A DNA stretch of 17,830 bases from Nitrospira sp. (GTDB taxonomy: Bacteria; Nitrospirota; Nitrospiria; Nitrospirales; Nitrospiraceae): contig JAJFBJ010000061.1 of assembly GCA_020697375.1 (NCBI GenBank), positions 1 to 17,830 on the forward strand, read 5' to 3'. The position numbers were made by a program, and so were the translations under genes. Under the pieces are notes generated by a model, which saw nothing but the letters and a program-made list of their open reading frames with translations, did not search any database and had not been told where the DNA came from. Positions 7,521-14,479 of the stretch are shown in pieces; positions within the stretch are counted from its first letter, which is position 1, and every line of letters starts with the position of its first letter.

Positions 7521-8012
7521 ATGAATCGAACCATCGCTATCTATTCGGCAATCGTGCTTCTCGGAAGCTGGAGCCTATTGGGAACCCCCCAGGCTCACGC
7601 GTTCTCCAATGGCATTGAACCGGTGATCTGGAACAGCAATCAGAAATCATCGGCTTGGGCTGAAGAATTGCTCGGCCAAGTGGTAACCTATCAGACTCTC
7701 GGTGAAAAAAATCTGATCCCCGGGAATTTTCAACCCTACGTCGATCAGACGAGCAAAGTCCGCGAGTTGTACCGCGCAGGAAACCGGAGTGGCACTTATG
7801 ATGGCGTCAATCAGCTCATGGTCATGCTGGAAGCCAGAGTCGGCGGGATCGACGCGCACAGCGCCGATGCCCTGTGGGACTTCTGTTATCGTGTGACGCC
7901 GGATGAATACCATGCGCGTGATCGCCATATCCGGGCAAAGGGTGCGGACGAAGTGAAGAAGCATGAAGAATTCATGCGGGATATGGAGGAGCGTGCTTCC
8001 ATGGCCTTCTAA
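7521..8012 (+). CDS. Exported hypothetical protein (first gene of the porin operon)
   Basis: This 163-aa protein has a clear Sec signal peptide: MNRT, a hydrophobic core at residues 5-22, and a cut after PQAHA at residue 27. The mature part of about 136 residues is hydrophilic and mostly helical by pattern, with no recognised domain. It has a single Cys (in LWDFCYRV) and a charged tail (DEVKKHEEFMRDMEERAS). The ATG at 7521 has a near-perfect Shine-Dalgarno (AAGGAGG) and directly precedes the signal peptide. An upstream in-frame extension to 7449 lacks these features. It lies 121 bp before the porin gene and downstream of the sigma-54 promoter, so it is probably a periplasmic partner of the porin. 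Its function is unknown. Confidence 0.85.
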   Translation: MNRTIAIYSAIVLLGSWSLLGTPQAHAFSNGIEPVIWNSNQKSSAWAEELLGQVVTYQTLGEKNLIPGNFQPYVDQTSKVRELYRAGNRSGTYDGVNQLMVMLEARVGGIDAHSADALWDFCYRVTPDEYHARDRHIRAKGADEVKKHEEFMRDMEERASMAF

Positions 8013-8050
8013 GAGAGTTCGCTGTTCATCGAACAGTGGAATCCACCGCA

Positions 8051-8086
8051 AGAGCCGACGATCCGCGATAGCGGGTCGTCGGCTCT
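8051..8086 (+). terminator. Strong 16-bp hairpin between exported-protein and porin genes
   Basis: AGAGCCGACGATCCGC and GCGGGTCGTCGGCTCT pair over 16 bp with one T-G wobble around a GATA tetraloop. No T run follows, so it may not stop transcription fully. It lies 38 bp after the 163-aa gene and 31 bp before the leader ORF of the porin. A partial terminator, or a structure that stabilises the upstream mRNA so that the first gene is made in excess, both fit. Confidence 0.6.
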
Positions 8087-8116
8087 GCCGTCCCGTGAAG
8101 GGAGAGAAGGATTCTC

Positions 8117-8134
8117 ATGTTCCCTGACTCCTGA
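8117..8134 (+). CDS. Five-codon leader ORF overlapping the porin start
   Basis: ATG TTC CCT GAC TCC TGA encodes MFPDS. Its ATG has the strong Shine-Dalgarno GGGAGAGAAGG 6 nt upstream, whereas the porin ATG has none of its own. The stop TGA and the porin start ATG share one base (TGATG at 8132-8136), the classic layout for termination-reinitiation. It therefore looks like a coupling device that loads ribosomes onto the porin message. Translation of the peptide is inferred. Confidence 0.45.
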   Translation: MFPDS

Positions 8135-9834
8135 TGTTTCGATTCACGCCTACGCGGAATCTCCTGCTCTTGTTTACCGTCTTGATTGGGACGGTCTATG
8201 TCCTGCACGCTCCGATGCCGATACAAGCTGAATCCAAACTTGCTGACTATGGACCTGCCGTCCCAACGCTTCTCTCATCGTCGAATGCCGTCCAGATCGA
8301 ATCGGATGAGGCTGTCTCGTTATCACCTTGGTCAGCCTTTGACATCCATCGTTTCTGGATGCGTGCCGATCTGCGTGTGCGTCCCGAATGGCGCAATGGC
8401 GTGTGTTTCGGCGGCGGCCCTCCGATCAATGGCGCCTGCAACAACCTTAGCAACTTCGGATCTGGAACGGCGGCCAATGCGGGAGCCGGGGCCAGCGATT
8501 TTTACGTTCAACAATGGGCACGACTGGGTTTGGGATACGATCCCACCCCCAATCTCAATTTCTATTTGGAACTGCAGGACTCGGCAACGTGGGGCGGAAA
8601 CGGGAATCCCACCGGCGGCATTCAAGATAATGATGCCCTTAATCATCAATGCGCATCGCAACAATCAGGACAATGCCGTCTGGGCATTCGCGCGGGCTAC
8701 GCGTTGATTCGTAATCTCGCGGGCATCGACGGCCTCAGCATCAAAATAGGCCGGCAATATCTCGTATTCGGCAATCAGCGGCTATTCGGCCATTTTGACT
8801 GGGCCAACACCGGCTATTCTCACGATGGCGTCATGCTGAGCTATGCCACCACCGACTTCGACACGAAACTCGGCTGGTTCCGACATTCCGAAACGGATTT
8901 GGGGCAAGGGCATCCCGGAGGAAGCCTCACACCGAACCTGTTGACCTGCTCGGAGGTCAACACCTCATTAACCTGCAACCCCGCGCAAGCACAGGGTGCG
9001 GCCGACGCCGGCAGCGACGTCGACATGGTGGTGCTATATAATCAAATCCGCAGTCTGCCAAAGATGATCATCGAACCCTATTACGTAATGTATTCAAACC
9101 GGCTTCCTGAGAGAGCAAACCCCGGCTTGTACAAGCCGAAATCGGCGTCGCAGTTGCGACATATGGTCGGGCTTCGAGTGGAACTTCGAGATGGTAATTG
9201 GGACTTTGGGCAAGAAATGGCCTATCAGTTTGGCCGGACCGCAGACGGATTCGGATTCGACAATCAACGCAACCTCATGATCAGCGCCTGGGCATCGGGA
9301 ACCTGGCTCGGCTACACCTGGTACAACCAACGCTGGAAACCTCGACTCGCTATCGGATTCGATTACGCTTCTGGAGACGGGGACACCAATTGCGTGACAC
9401 CCAACGGGAATCTCGCTCGCAGTTGCGGCGGCAACGCCAATACGTTTGAAAATTTTTTTCCGACCAATTTTCTTCACGTCGGCTATATGCTGAACGGGGC
9501 CTGGAGAAACAGTGTGCAACCGCAGATTAATTTTCAATCGCGTCCCACCGTCCGCGATCACTTTGAGCTGTGGGCTCTCCGCAAGTACTTGGCAAGCGCC
9601 CGTGATAACTGGTACCGTGGATCGCAAGGCCCGCTGATCTTTTCCCAATCCGACAACACAACGACGCACATCGGCGATGAAATCGATGTCGCGTGGAGCC
9701 ATATGTTTGCGGACGGGAAGGTCTCTCTGGCGGTGATCTACGGTCACTTTTTTTCCGGTCCCTATATCCGCCACCAGCTCGGGACATCCGCCGATCAGGA
9801 CTGGGGCATCGTACAACTCTGGACGAATTTCTGA
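8134..9834 (+). CDS. Alginate-export-family outer-membrane porin
   Basis: This 566-aa outer-membrane protein has a signal peptide at residues 1-32 (hydrophobic LLLLFTVLIGTVYVL, cut after PIQA). The rest has alternating amphipathic strands rich in Tyr, Trp and Gly, with many short turns (FDIHRFWMRADLRVRPEWRN, GLSIKIGRQYLVFGNQRLFG). The chain ends in a terminal Phe (DWGIVQLWTNF), as expected for a BAM-inserted beta-barrel. The pattern fits the AlgE-like alginate export family (DUF1302-like barrels), whose members in bacteria that make no alginate probably carry small organic or ionic solutes. The start at 8134 overlaps the leader ORF stop. The sigma-54 activator gene begins 3 bp after its stop, implying co-expression. 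The solute is unknown. Confidence 0.85.
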   Translation: MFRFTPTRNLLLLFTVLIGTVYVLHAPMPIQAESKLADYGPAVPTLLSSSNAVQIESDEAVSLSPWSAFDIHRFWMRADLRVRPEWRNGVCFGGGPPINGACNNLSNFGSGTAANAGAGASDFYVQQWARLGLGYDPTPNLNFYLELQDSATWGGNGNPTGGIQDNDALNHQCASQQSGQCRLGIRAGYALIRNLAGIDGLSIKIGRQYLVFGNQRLFGHFDWANTGYSHDGVMLSYATTDFDTKLGWFRHSETDLGQGHPGGSLTPNLLTCSEVNTSLTCNPAQAQGAADAGSDVDMVVLYNQIRSLPKMIIEPYYVMYSNRLPERANPGLYKPKSASQLRHMVGLRVELRDGNWDFGQEMAYQFGRTADGFGFDNQRNLMISAWASGTWLGYTWYNQRWKPRLAIGFDYASGDGDTNCVTPNGNLARSCGGNANTFENFFPTNFLHVGYMLNGAWRNSVQPQINFQSRPTVRDHFELWALRKYLASARDNWYRGSQGPLIFSQSDNTTTHIGDEIDVAWSHMFADGKVSLAVIYGHFFSGPYIRHQLGTSADQDWGIVQLWTNF

Positions 9835-9837
9835 TCT

Positions 9838-11391
9838 ATGCAACGCGCCACGCTGAACTTTGAAACGCTGCTTGAGGTGACGAATGCCCTGAACTCGCAA
9901 CGGGACATCGAAAGCCTTTGGCGTGTCATCGCCGATCAAATTCAAAAAGTGATCGCCTGGGATCGCGCCGGCATCACATTGTATGAACCCAGCACCGACT
10001 CCTTTCGATTTTATGCCGTCATCACGAATATGGCGGTCCCAGCCCTGGCACACGATAGCGTCATTCCTCGCGAAGGCAGCGCGGTGGGATGGGTTTATGA
10101 CAACCGTCGCATGCACATCCGAGGTGACCTCCAGAAAACCCCCGTATTTTTGGAAGACCGCTATTATGTCCAGGAAGGACTAGGGCGGATGATCAACCTG
10201 CCGCTGCTCATCCGAGATCGTTGCCTCGGTACGTTGAATATAGGCAGTATCCAACCGGGCGACCCTGATCCGGACGATTGCAAATTTCTCCAGCAAGTGG
10301 CCACGCAAATCGCCTATGCCATCGACCATGTGCTGGCTTACCAGCAAATCAAACAGCTCAGCGACCAGTTGCGGCGGGAGAATGAATATCTTGCGGAAGA
10401 AATCAAGGCCACCCGCAACCTACGCTTGATCGTCGGCGCATCTCCCGTTTTCACCAAAGTGGTGGATCTCGTCAAAGCCGTCGCTCCAACCGACACGACT
10501 GTTCTCCTGCTTGGCGAAACCGGAACCGGCAAGGAAGTGCTGGCACAGGCCCTCCATGATTTGAGTACTCGTAGCCACAAACCGTTTATTCGCGTCAATT
10601 GTGCAGCACTGCCATCGGGTCTCATTGAAAGCGAATTGTTCGGCCATGAACGCGGCGCATTTACAGGAGCACAACTCCGTCGGGCGGGGCGATTTGAACT
10701 AGCCCATACCGGCACGCTCTTCCTCGACGAAATCGGAGAAATGCCGTTGGAAACCCAGTCCAAACTTTTGCGGGTCCTGCAAGACGGCATGGTGGACAGA
10801 ATCGGCGGTACTCAGCCGGTCCCAGTAGATATTCGCCTGATCGCCGCTACCAATGCCGACCTGCCGGCCGCGATTCAACGGGGGACATTTCGATCAGACC
10901 TGTACTATCGCCTCCACATTTTTCCTATTATGGTGCCTCCCCTTCGAGAACGTCGAGAGGACATCCATCTGCTGGCGCAGCATTTCCTGGCTCAGACCGG
11001 AACGAAGCTCAAACGATTGCCTCTCTCTTTCGATCCGCAATCAATGGCACGCCTCCTCGCTTACAGCTGGCCCGGCAATGTGCGAGAGCTTCAGAATGTC
11101 ATCGAACGGGCCGTCATTTTGTCAAGCTCATCGCAAGTCACCGTTGACGAAATGTTGCTACCCGCCCCGCAAACCATTCCTAGCCCGCCTCCTGAACAAC
11201 CAGTGAACCTTGGGGATCTTCAGCGCGCCCATATCCTCGAAGTCCTGGAACGAACCAAATGGAAAATTTATGGCGACCAGGGAGCCGCCCATCTTCTCGG
11301 ATTGAACCCTGAAACATTACGCAGCCGTCTGAGAAAGCTTGGGATTCGACGCCCTTCACACCGCTCCTCGACCTCGAATTCCTTGCCTTGA
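9838..11391 (+). CDS. GAF-AAA+-Fis sigma-54 transcriptional activator
   Basis: This 517-aa enhancer-binding protein has three parts. An N-terminal GAF sensor (about 20-170) is followed by a helical linker (170-195) and the sigma-54 activation AAA+ domain (about 197-430). The AAA+ domain has Walker A GETGTGKE (226-233), the sigma-54 contact loop GAFTGA (273-278) and Walker B TLFLDE (293-298). A Fis-type HTH follows at about 455-505. Everything needed to melt sigma-54 promoters is intact. The architecture resembles FhlA/NorR-type activators, where GAF binds a small ligand, and no receiver domain is present. The gene follows the porin with a 3-bp gap and no Shine-Dalgarno of its own, so it is probably translationally coupled and may act on the sigma-54 site at 7414. 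Confidence 0.95.
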   Translation: MQRATLNFETLLEVTNALNSQRDIESLWRVIADQIQKVIAWDRAGITLYEPSTDSFRFYAVITNMAVPALAHDSVIPREGSAVGWVYDNRRMHIRGDLQKTPVFLEDRYYVQEGLGRMINLPLLIRDRCLGTLNIGSIQPGDPDPDDCKFLQQVATQIAYAIDHVLAYQQIKQLSDQLRRENEYLAEEIKATRNLRLIVGASPVFTKVVDLVKAVAPTDTTVLLLGETGTGKEVLAQALHDLSTRSHKPFIRVNCAALPSGLIESELFGHERGAFTGAQLRRAGRFELAHTGTLFLDEIGEMPLETQSKLLRVLQDGMVDRIGGTQPVPVDIRLIAATNADLPAAIQRGTFRSDLYYRLHIFPIMVPPLRERREDIHLLAQHFLAQTGTKLKRLPLSFDPQSMARLLAYSWPGNVRELQNVIERAVILSSSSQVTVDEMLLPAPQTIPSPPPEQPVNLGDLQRAHILEVLERTKWKIYGDQGAAHLLGLNPETLRSRLRKLGIRRPSHRSSTSNSLP

Positions 11392-11717
11392 CCTTGTGAG
11401 ATGTCAGCTGTCTCCTCTGCATTCGAGCCATTTCTCCTCATGTCGCAAGGTGCCCCACCTTGGTCTTCGCCTTATGGAGTTATTTGACCACGATGCCGAA
11501 AGCATGATAAATTACGACACCGTACGAGCCAGGAAGAATTTTCTACGCTTCACATTCCTTCGACCAGTTCCTTGGTCCACGCTGCTGCTCCTACGGCCCA
11601 TTTTCCCCCTTTACCGGACAGGGAATGGACAATGCCTGGGGAGGGAACCGATCCATTCCCCCGCATCCAGTTTGATGGCCTGGACATCGCCATCCTGTTG
11701 TTCGGCGAAAGGAGTCC
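11392..11717. other. Gene-free interval with an inverted repeat
   Basis: No convincing gene is seen on either strand, because the open frames lack a ribosome site and protein-like composition. The only structure is the perfect 9-bp inverted repeat GGGAATGGA (11621-11629) / TCCATTCCC (11652-11660), with a 22-nt spacer, 58 bp ahead of the next gene. It could be an operator or a leader hairpin of that gene. Confidence 0.4.
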
Positions 11718-12002
11718 ATGATGAAAATTACATCCGTTTGGCGGGGTAACAAAGCTGCACACAAGAAGAAGCGGACCGTCCCAAAGCTAAGAATCCGTTG
11801 GACTCAACTGGGGCTCGTTGACCCTTCGATTGAATCGCAAGAAACTCCGATGGATCAAATCCGCCGTGAGGTGACTGCTTTGGCCAGTTTTGGATTTGGT
11901 GCAGAAACCCGCGCTCGTTCAGAACAAACGCAGTTGCGCCCTGCGAGGCCTCATACCCGTACCAGCACGACTCGTACCACCCGTCGGACATCCGGCAAGT
12001 AA
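11718..12002 (+). CDS. Small basic hypothetical protein
   Basis: This 94-aa protein is not recognised. It is strongly basic, with a Lys-rich N-terminus (KAAHKKKRTVPKLRIRW) and an Arg/Thr-rich tail (RTSTTRTTRRTSGK). Between them is a short acidic-to-hydrophobic segment (DQIRREVTALASFGFGAET) that could be one helix. This composition suggests nucleic-acid binding, but there is no known motif. Two ATGs in a row (11718 and 11721) follow AAAGGAG, and the first was used. The next small basic gene starts 54 bp later in the same direction, so the two may be co-transcribed. No signal peptide or membrane segment is present. Confidence 0.65.
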   Translation: MMKITSVWRGNKAAHKKKRTVPKLRIRWTQLGLVDPSIESQETPMDQIRREVTALASFGFGAETRARSEQTQLRPARPHTRTSTTRTTRRTSGK

Positions 12003-12056
12003 TAAGGCAGGCCTATTCGGTCGCCACGCATGGCAATCGAATAGAAGGAGGGAACC

Positions 12057-12242
12057 ATCGCACGAGCAGGCAAGACCACCATCGCGAAACGCGATCGAGA
12101 AAAAGCAAAACAAGTTAAGCAGCGAGAGAAAGAAGCCCGTCGTGTGCAACGCAAGGCCGGAAAAACCATAAGGCCCACGACGGAGGGAGAAGATCCTGAT
12201 CTGGAAGGGTTGCGATGGGGACCCCAGGAACCCCTGTATTAA
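12057..12242 (+). CDS. Small Lys/Arg-rich protein with apparent ATC start codon
   Basis: The 61-codon frame reads ARAGKTTIAKRDREKAKQVK after its first codon, then more basic helix, then an acidic end (EGEDPDLEGLRWGPQEPLY). It looks like a genuine conserved small protein: a basic coiled region followed by a short acidic tail. There is no ATG, GTG or TTG at the proper place. An in-frame TAG at 12042-12044 closes the frame, and the perfect Shine-Dalgarno AAGGAGGG (12045-12052) sits 4 nt before an ATC at 12057. Either ATC is the start, as in a few known bacterial genes, or an ATG has mutated and the gene is weakly expressed or dead. The next in-frame GTG (12144) would lose half the protein. Confidence 0.6.
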   Translation: MARAGKTTIAKRDREKAKQVKQREKEARRVQRKAGKTIRPTTEGEDPDLEGLRWGPQEPLY

Positions 12243-12258
12243 ACGGGGGACTCCTGGG
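12223..12258. terminator. Hairpin at the end of the ATC-start gene
   Basis: CCCAGGA (12223-12229) pairs with TCCTGGG (12252-12258), and an inner CCCC/GGGG adds to the stem. It overlaps the last codons and stop of the upstream small gene and lies 24 bp from the end of the convergent 114-aa gene. It is placed to end transcription from both sides, but no strong T tract is present. Confidence 0.45.
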
Positions 12259-12281
12259 TAACCATCGTAAGTTGAAAGAAT

Positions 12282-12626
12282 TTAGGAGGCCTTTACAAAA
12301 CGGTTTTCTTCGAAGACGCCTCGTAACTGCCTACTGACCAGTGAGCGGTATTCTCCTTTTTCCTTCGCCATTCTCACCAATCCTTCAGCGTCCGTCAGAA
12401 TCAAAAGATCTTCTTCGGCAATGAGCACTCGGTCTCCCTTGCCGACGTTGATCCTATACTGTGTCCGTCCATCAGGATTTCTAGTCGGACCAATGACGAT
12501 TTCCGTCAATCCGTCGATATGCCCCTTTTGTCCATCCAGACGATGCTGCACCATCGTCCCATCTGGTATCCTGAGCCATTGACTCGCTGTCCGAGGCGCA
12601 TCTTGCTTCTGATCACTCACCATCAT
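12282..12626 (-). CDS. Hypothetical protein with SH3/KOW-like strands
   Basis: This 114-aa protein is not identified. Residues 16-80 form alternating short strands with turns (WLRIPDGTMVQHRLDGQKGH, then IDGLTEIVIG, TQYRINVGKGDRVLIAEEDL), reminiscent of a small SH3-like or KOW beta-barrel. The C-terminus is a basic helix. The fold is a guess from pattern. GGAGG lies 1 nt before ATG 12626, 4 nt before ATG 12623 and 7 nt before GTG 12620. The true start may therefore be one or two codons inside the longest frame given here. It follows the DEAD-box helicase by 28 bp on the same strand, so it is probably in its operon and may act in RNA metabolism. Confidence 0.7.
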   Translation of the reverse strand: MMVSDQKQDAPRTASQWLRIPDGTMVQHRLDGQKGHIDGLTEIVIGPTRNPDGRTQYRINVGKGDRVLIAEEDLLILTDAEGLVRMAKEKGEYRSLVSRQLRGVFEENRFVKAS

Positions 12627-12654
12627 TCCTCCCTTGCATCGTATGACCGTTGAC

Positions 12655-13950
12655 TTAGGACACCGGTCCTAGGTCACTTCCGTTTTTGATACCACCGTTT
12701 GATTCCCATGAGCCTCCATCACCCGTCTTCCGCCAACCCTGAGACGATTCTCCTCGTCTGCGCCTTCGTGCCGCATCATTGCGCGGCGGATGCCCGTCTG
12801 CACGTCTTACCACGCTCATTGCCGCCGGACTTCCCTCCGCACGCGGTACCGTTTGTCCCAGCAAACGCTCGATGGCGCGCAACTGATCCTGGTCTTCGGC
12901 TGTCACAAATGTCGTGGCTCGACCGGTGGATCGCATGCGAGCGGTCCGGCCGATTCTGTGAACATAATCTTCCGGACAATTCGGCACGTCGTAGTTAATT
13001 ACGTGAGCAATGTTTGCCACATCAATCCCACGTGCGGCGATATCGGTCGCAACCAACACCCGAAATGTCCCTCGTCGAAACCCTTCCAATGCCGCCCGGC
13101 GTTGCGGAAGCGTACGACCGCCGTGAAGAACCGCGACCCGATGACCAGCCATGCCTAGCATGCTCCCCAATCGATCGGCTCGGTGTTTCGTTCGTGCAAA
13201 AACCAATACCGTATCGGATTCGGTTTGAAGGAGCGACATCAACAACGCATTTTTATGGTCATGCGTGGTGTGATGAACGGCTTGGGAAACGCCGTCAGCC
13301 GTTGTCGCAGATTTGGCAACCATGACACGCACCGGGTCTTTAACACTCGCCTGCGCCAAGCGGGCAAGATCGGTGGGCATCGTGGCGGAAAAAAGCAACG
13401 TTTGACGCTCTTCCGGCATGGCGTCGAGAATCTGGTTGATCTGATCGGCAAACCCCATATCCAACATCCGGTCGGCTTCATCGAGAACTAAAATGCTCAT
13501 GGCGAGTAAACTGATCGTTCCGTTCCACATATGGTCAAGTAGCCGTCCAGGCGTCGCCACAATGATATCCGGACGTTGCCGCAAACCCCTGACCTGAGCT
13601 TGCATATCCGCTCCGCCCACCACTGTGGTCGCGAACAACTGCAGATCGCGGCCTAATATATCGATCGTCGCTTGAATTTGAATCGCCAATTCACGGGTCG
13701 GTGCCAGGATGAGCGCTCGAGGCTGGCCTTTGGGTGTCCCACTTAGCCGCTCCAACATTGGGATAACAAACGCCGCTGTCTTTCCAGTTCCAGTTTGAGC
13801 ACATCCCAACACATCTCGGCCTGCTAAAGCGTGGGGGATAGCTTGGGCTTGAATGGCGGTCGGTTCAGCAAAACCCGCCTTGGACAGATTTCGCGAGAGA
13901 GTAGAAGACACACCAAGGGTGTCAAAGCTTGTAAACGCAGTCGTCTGCAC
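12655..13950 (-). CDS. rhlE: DEAD-box RNA helicase, RhlE type
   Basis: This 431-aa ATP-dependent RNA helicase has all core motifs in order: Q motif region (26-39), motif I AQTGTGKT (51-58), Ia PTRELA (84-89), Ib TPGR (133-136), II DEAD (157-160), III SAT (188-190), V ATDIAARGID (301-310) and VI HRIGRTAR (331-338). A basic, Gly-rich tail follows, as in RhlE proteins that unwind RNA in ribosome assembly, RNA decay or cold adaptation. The frame is open 57 codons further upstream. GTG at 13950 was chosen because AAGGA lies 7 nt before it and the protein then begins TAFTSFDTLGVSS, the family's usual N-terminus. ATG 13977 is an alternative. The gene is followed by the 114-aa gene. The RhlE subtype is likely but not certain. 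Confidence 0.9.
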   Translation of the reverse strand: MQTTAFTSFDTLGVSSTLSRNLSKAGFAEPTAIQAQAIPHALAGRDVLGCAQTGTGKTAAFVIPMLERLSGTPKGQPRALILAPTRELAIQIQATIDILGRDLQLFATTVVGGADMQAQVRGLRQRPDIIVATPGRLLDHMWNGTISLLAMSILVLDEADRMLDMGFADQINQILDAMPEERQTLLFSATMPTDLARLAQASVKDPVRVMVAKSATTADGVSQAVHHTTHDHKNALLMSLLQTESDTVLVFARTKHRADRLGSMLGMAGHRVAVLHGGRTLPQRRAALEGFRRGTFRVLVATDIAARGIDVANIAHVINYDVPNCPEDYVHRIGRTARMRSTGRATTFVTAEDQDQLRAIERLLGQTVPRAEGSPAAMSVVRRADGHPPRNDAARRRRRGESSQGWRKTGDGGSWESNGGIKNGSDLGPVS

Positions 13951-14080
13951 GGAGCTATCCTTTCGTTGTGATCGCATTAAGACGGGATCAGAGAACCGAG
14001 GGGAGAGTGAATCCGAAAGGGAGTCAGCTCCAGACTGGACCTGGTCGCGATGCGATCGCGCGGTCCACGTTGAAGAAGGG

Positions 14081-14111
14081 TACAGTACTGGTGGACCGAT
14101 ACAATACTGTA
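14081..14111 (-). promoter_or_regulatory. Operator-like dyad upstream of the DEAD-box gene
   Basis: TACAGTACTG (14081-14090) and CAATACTGTA (14102-14111) form an inverted repeat with one mismatch (9 of 10) and an 11-nt spacer. It lies just after the predicted transcription start of the helicase gene, where a repressor would block it. The rest of 13951-14353 shows no gene that I can support. Confidence 0.4.
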
Positions 14112-14117
14112 ATGCAC

Positions 14118-14147
14118 ACACTACCGCATAGCGCCATTGCAGGTCAA
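14118..14147 (-). promoter_or_regulatory. Putative sigma-70 promoter of the DEAD-box gene
   Basis: Read on the minus strand, TTGACC (14147-14142) and TAGTGT (14123-14118) are spaced 18 bp apart. The start would be near 14111, giving a leader of about 160 nt before GTG 13950. Long leaders are common in cold-inducible helicase genes. It is a moderate sequence match only. Confidence 0.35.
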
Positions 14148-14353
14148 TAGGTGTGCCAGTCTTGAATGCAAAACACGGCTTGCCGAACAGGAAATGAATC
14201 CTCTACTATCTCTGTCGAAAGAGAAGGTTTACATACGACCCATGGTTCTATTGCTGACATTTCCTTGTTCTCGGTTTCAATACACGCAATGTCGGACCAA
14301 GCAATGCCTGGGCTTGCATAATATCGGGCTCTAAAGAGCCGTGAGGAATCCGA

Positions 14354-14470
14354 ATGAAATACCCAAAGTCGGACCGGCGGTCGGCAAAACCTCTAAGAAA
14401 ATCACGAGCCGCGAAAAAGAAGGATTTGCCCGGCGAAATCCATCGGAACTCTACAAAGGGCAAGACATAA
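14354..14470 (+). CDS. Possible 38-aa basic peptide
   Basis: This short frame begins MKYPKSDRRSAKPLRKSRAA and continues KKKDLPGEIHRNSTKGKT. It is strongly basic, like the small proteins at 11718 and 12057. The ATG is preceded at good spacing by GAGG, and the frame ends 9 bp before the DUF3574 gene, as in an operon. A short hairpin (GGCTCT/AGAGCC, 14327-14340) lies just upstream of the ribosome site. A competing open frame exists on the minus strand over the same stretch (14248-14526) with no ribosome site noted. Evidence is limited to composition, ribosome site and position. Confidence 0.35.
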   Translation: MKYPKSDRRSAKPLRKSRAAKKKDLPGEIHRNSTKGKT

Positions 14471-14479
14471 CGACAGTAC

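Noticed and set aside
9094..10116. A 340-codon minus-strand open frame opposite the porin and activator genes
   Set aside because: It is long but lies antisense to two genes with clear domains. It is a shadow of their codon use.
11339..11749. A 136-codon plus-strand frame after the sigma-54 activator
   Set aside because: It overlaps the end of the activator in another frame, has no ribosome site and has an irregular composition.
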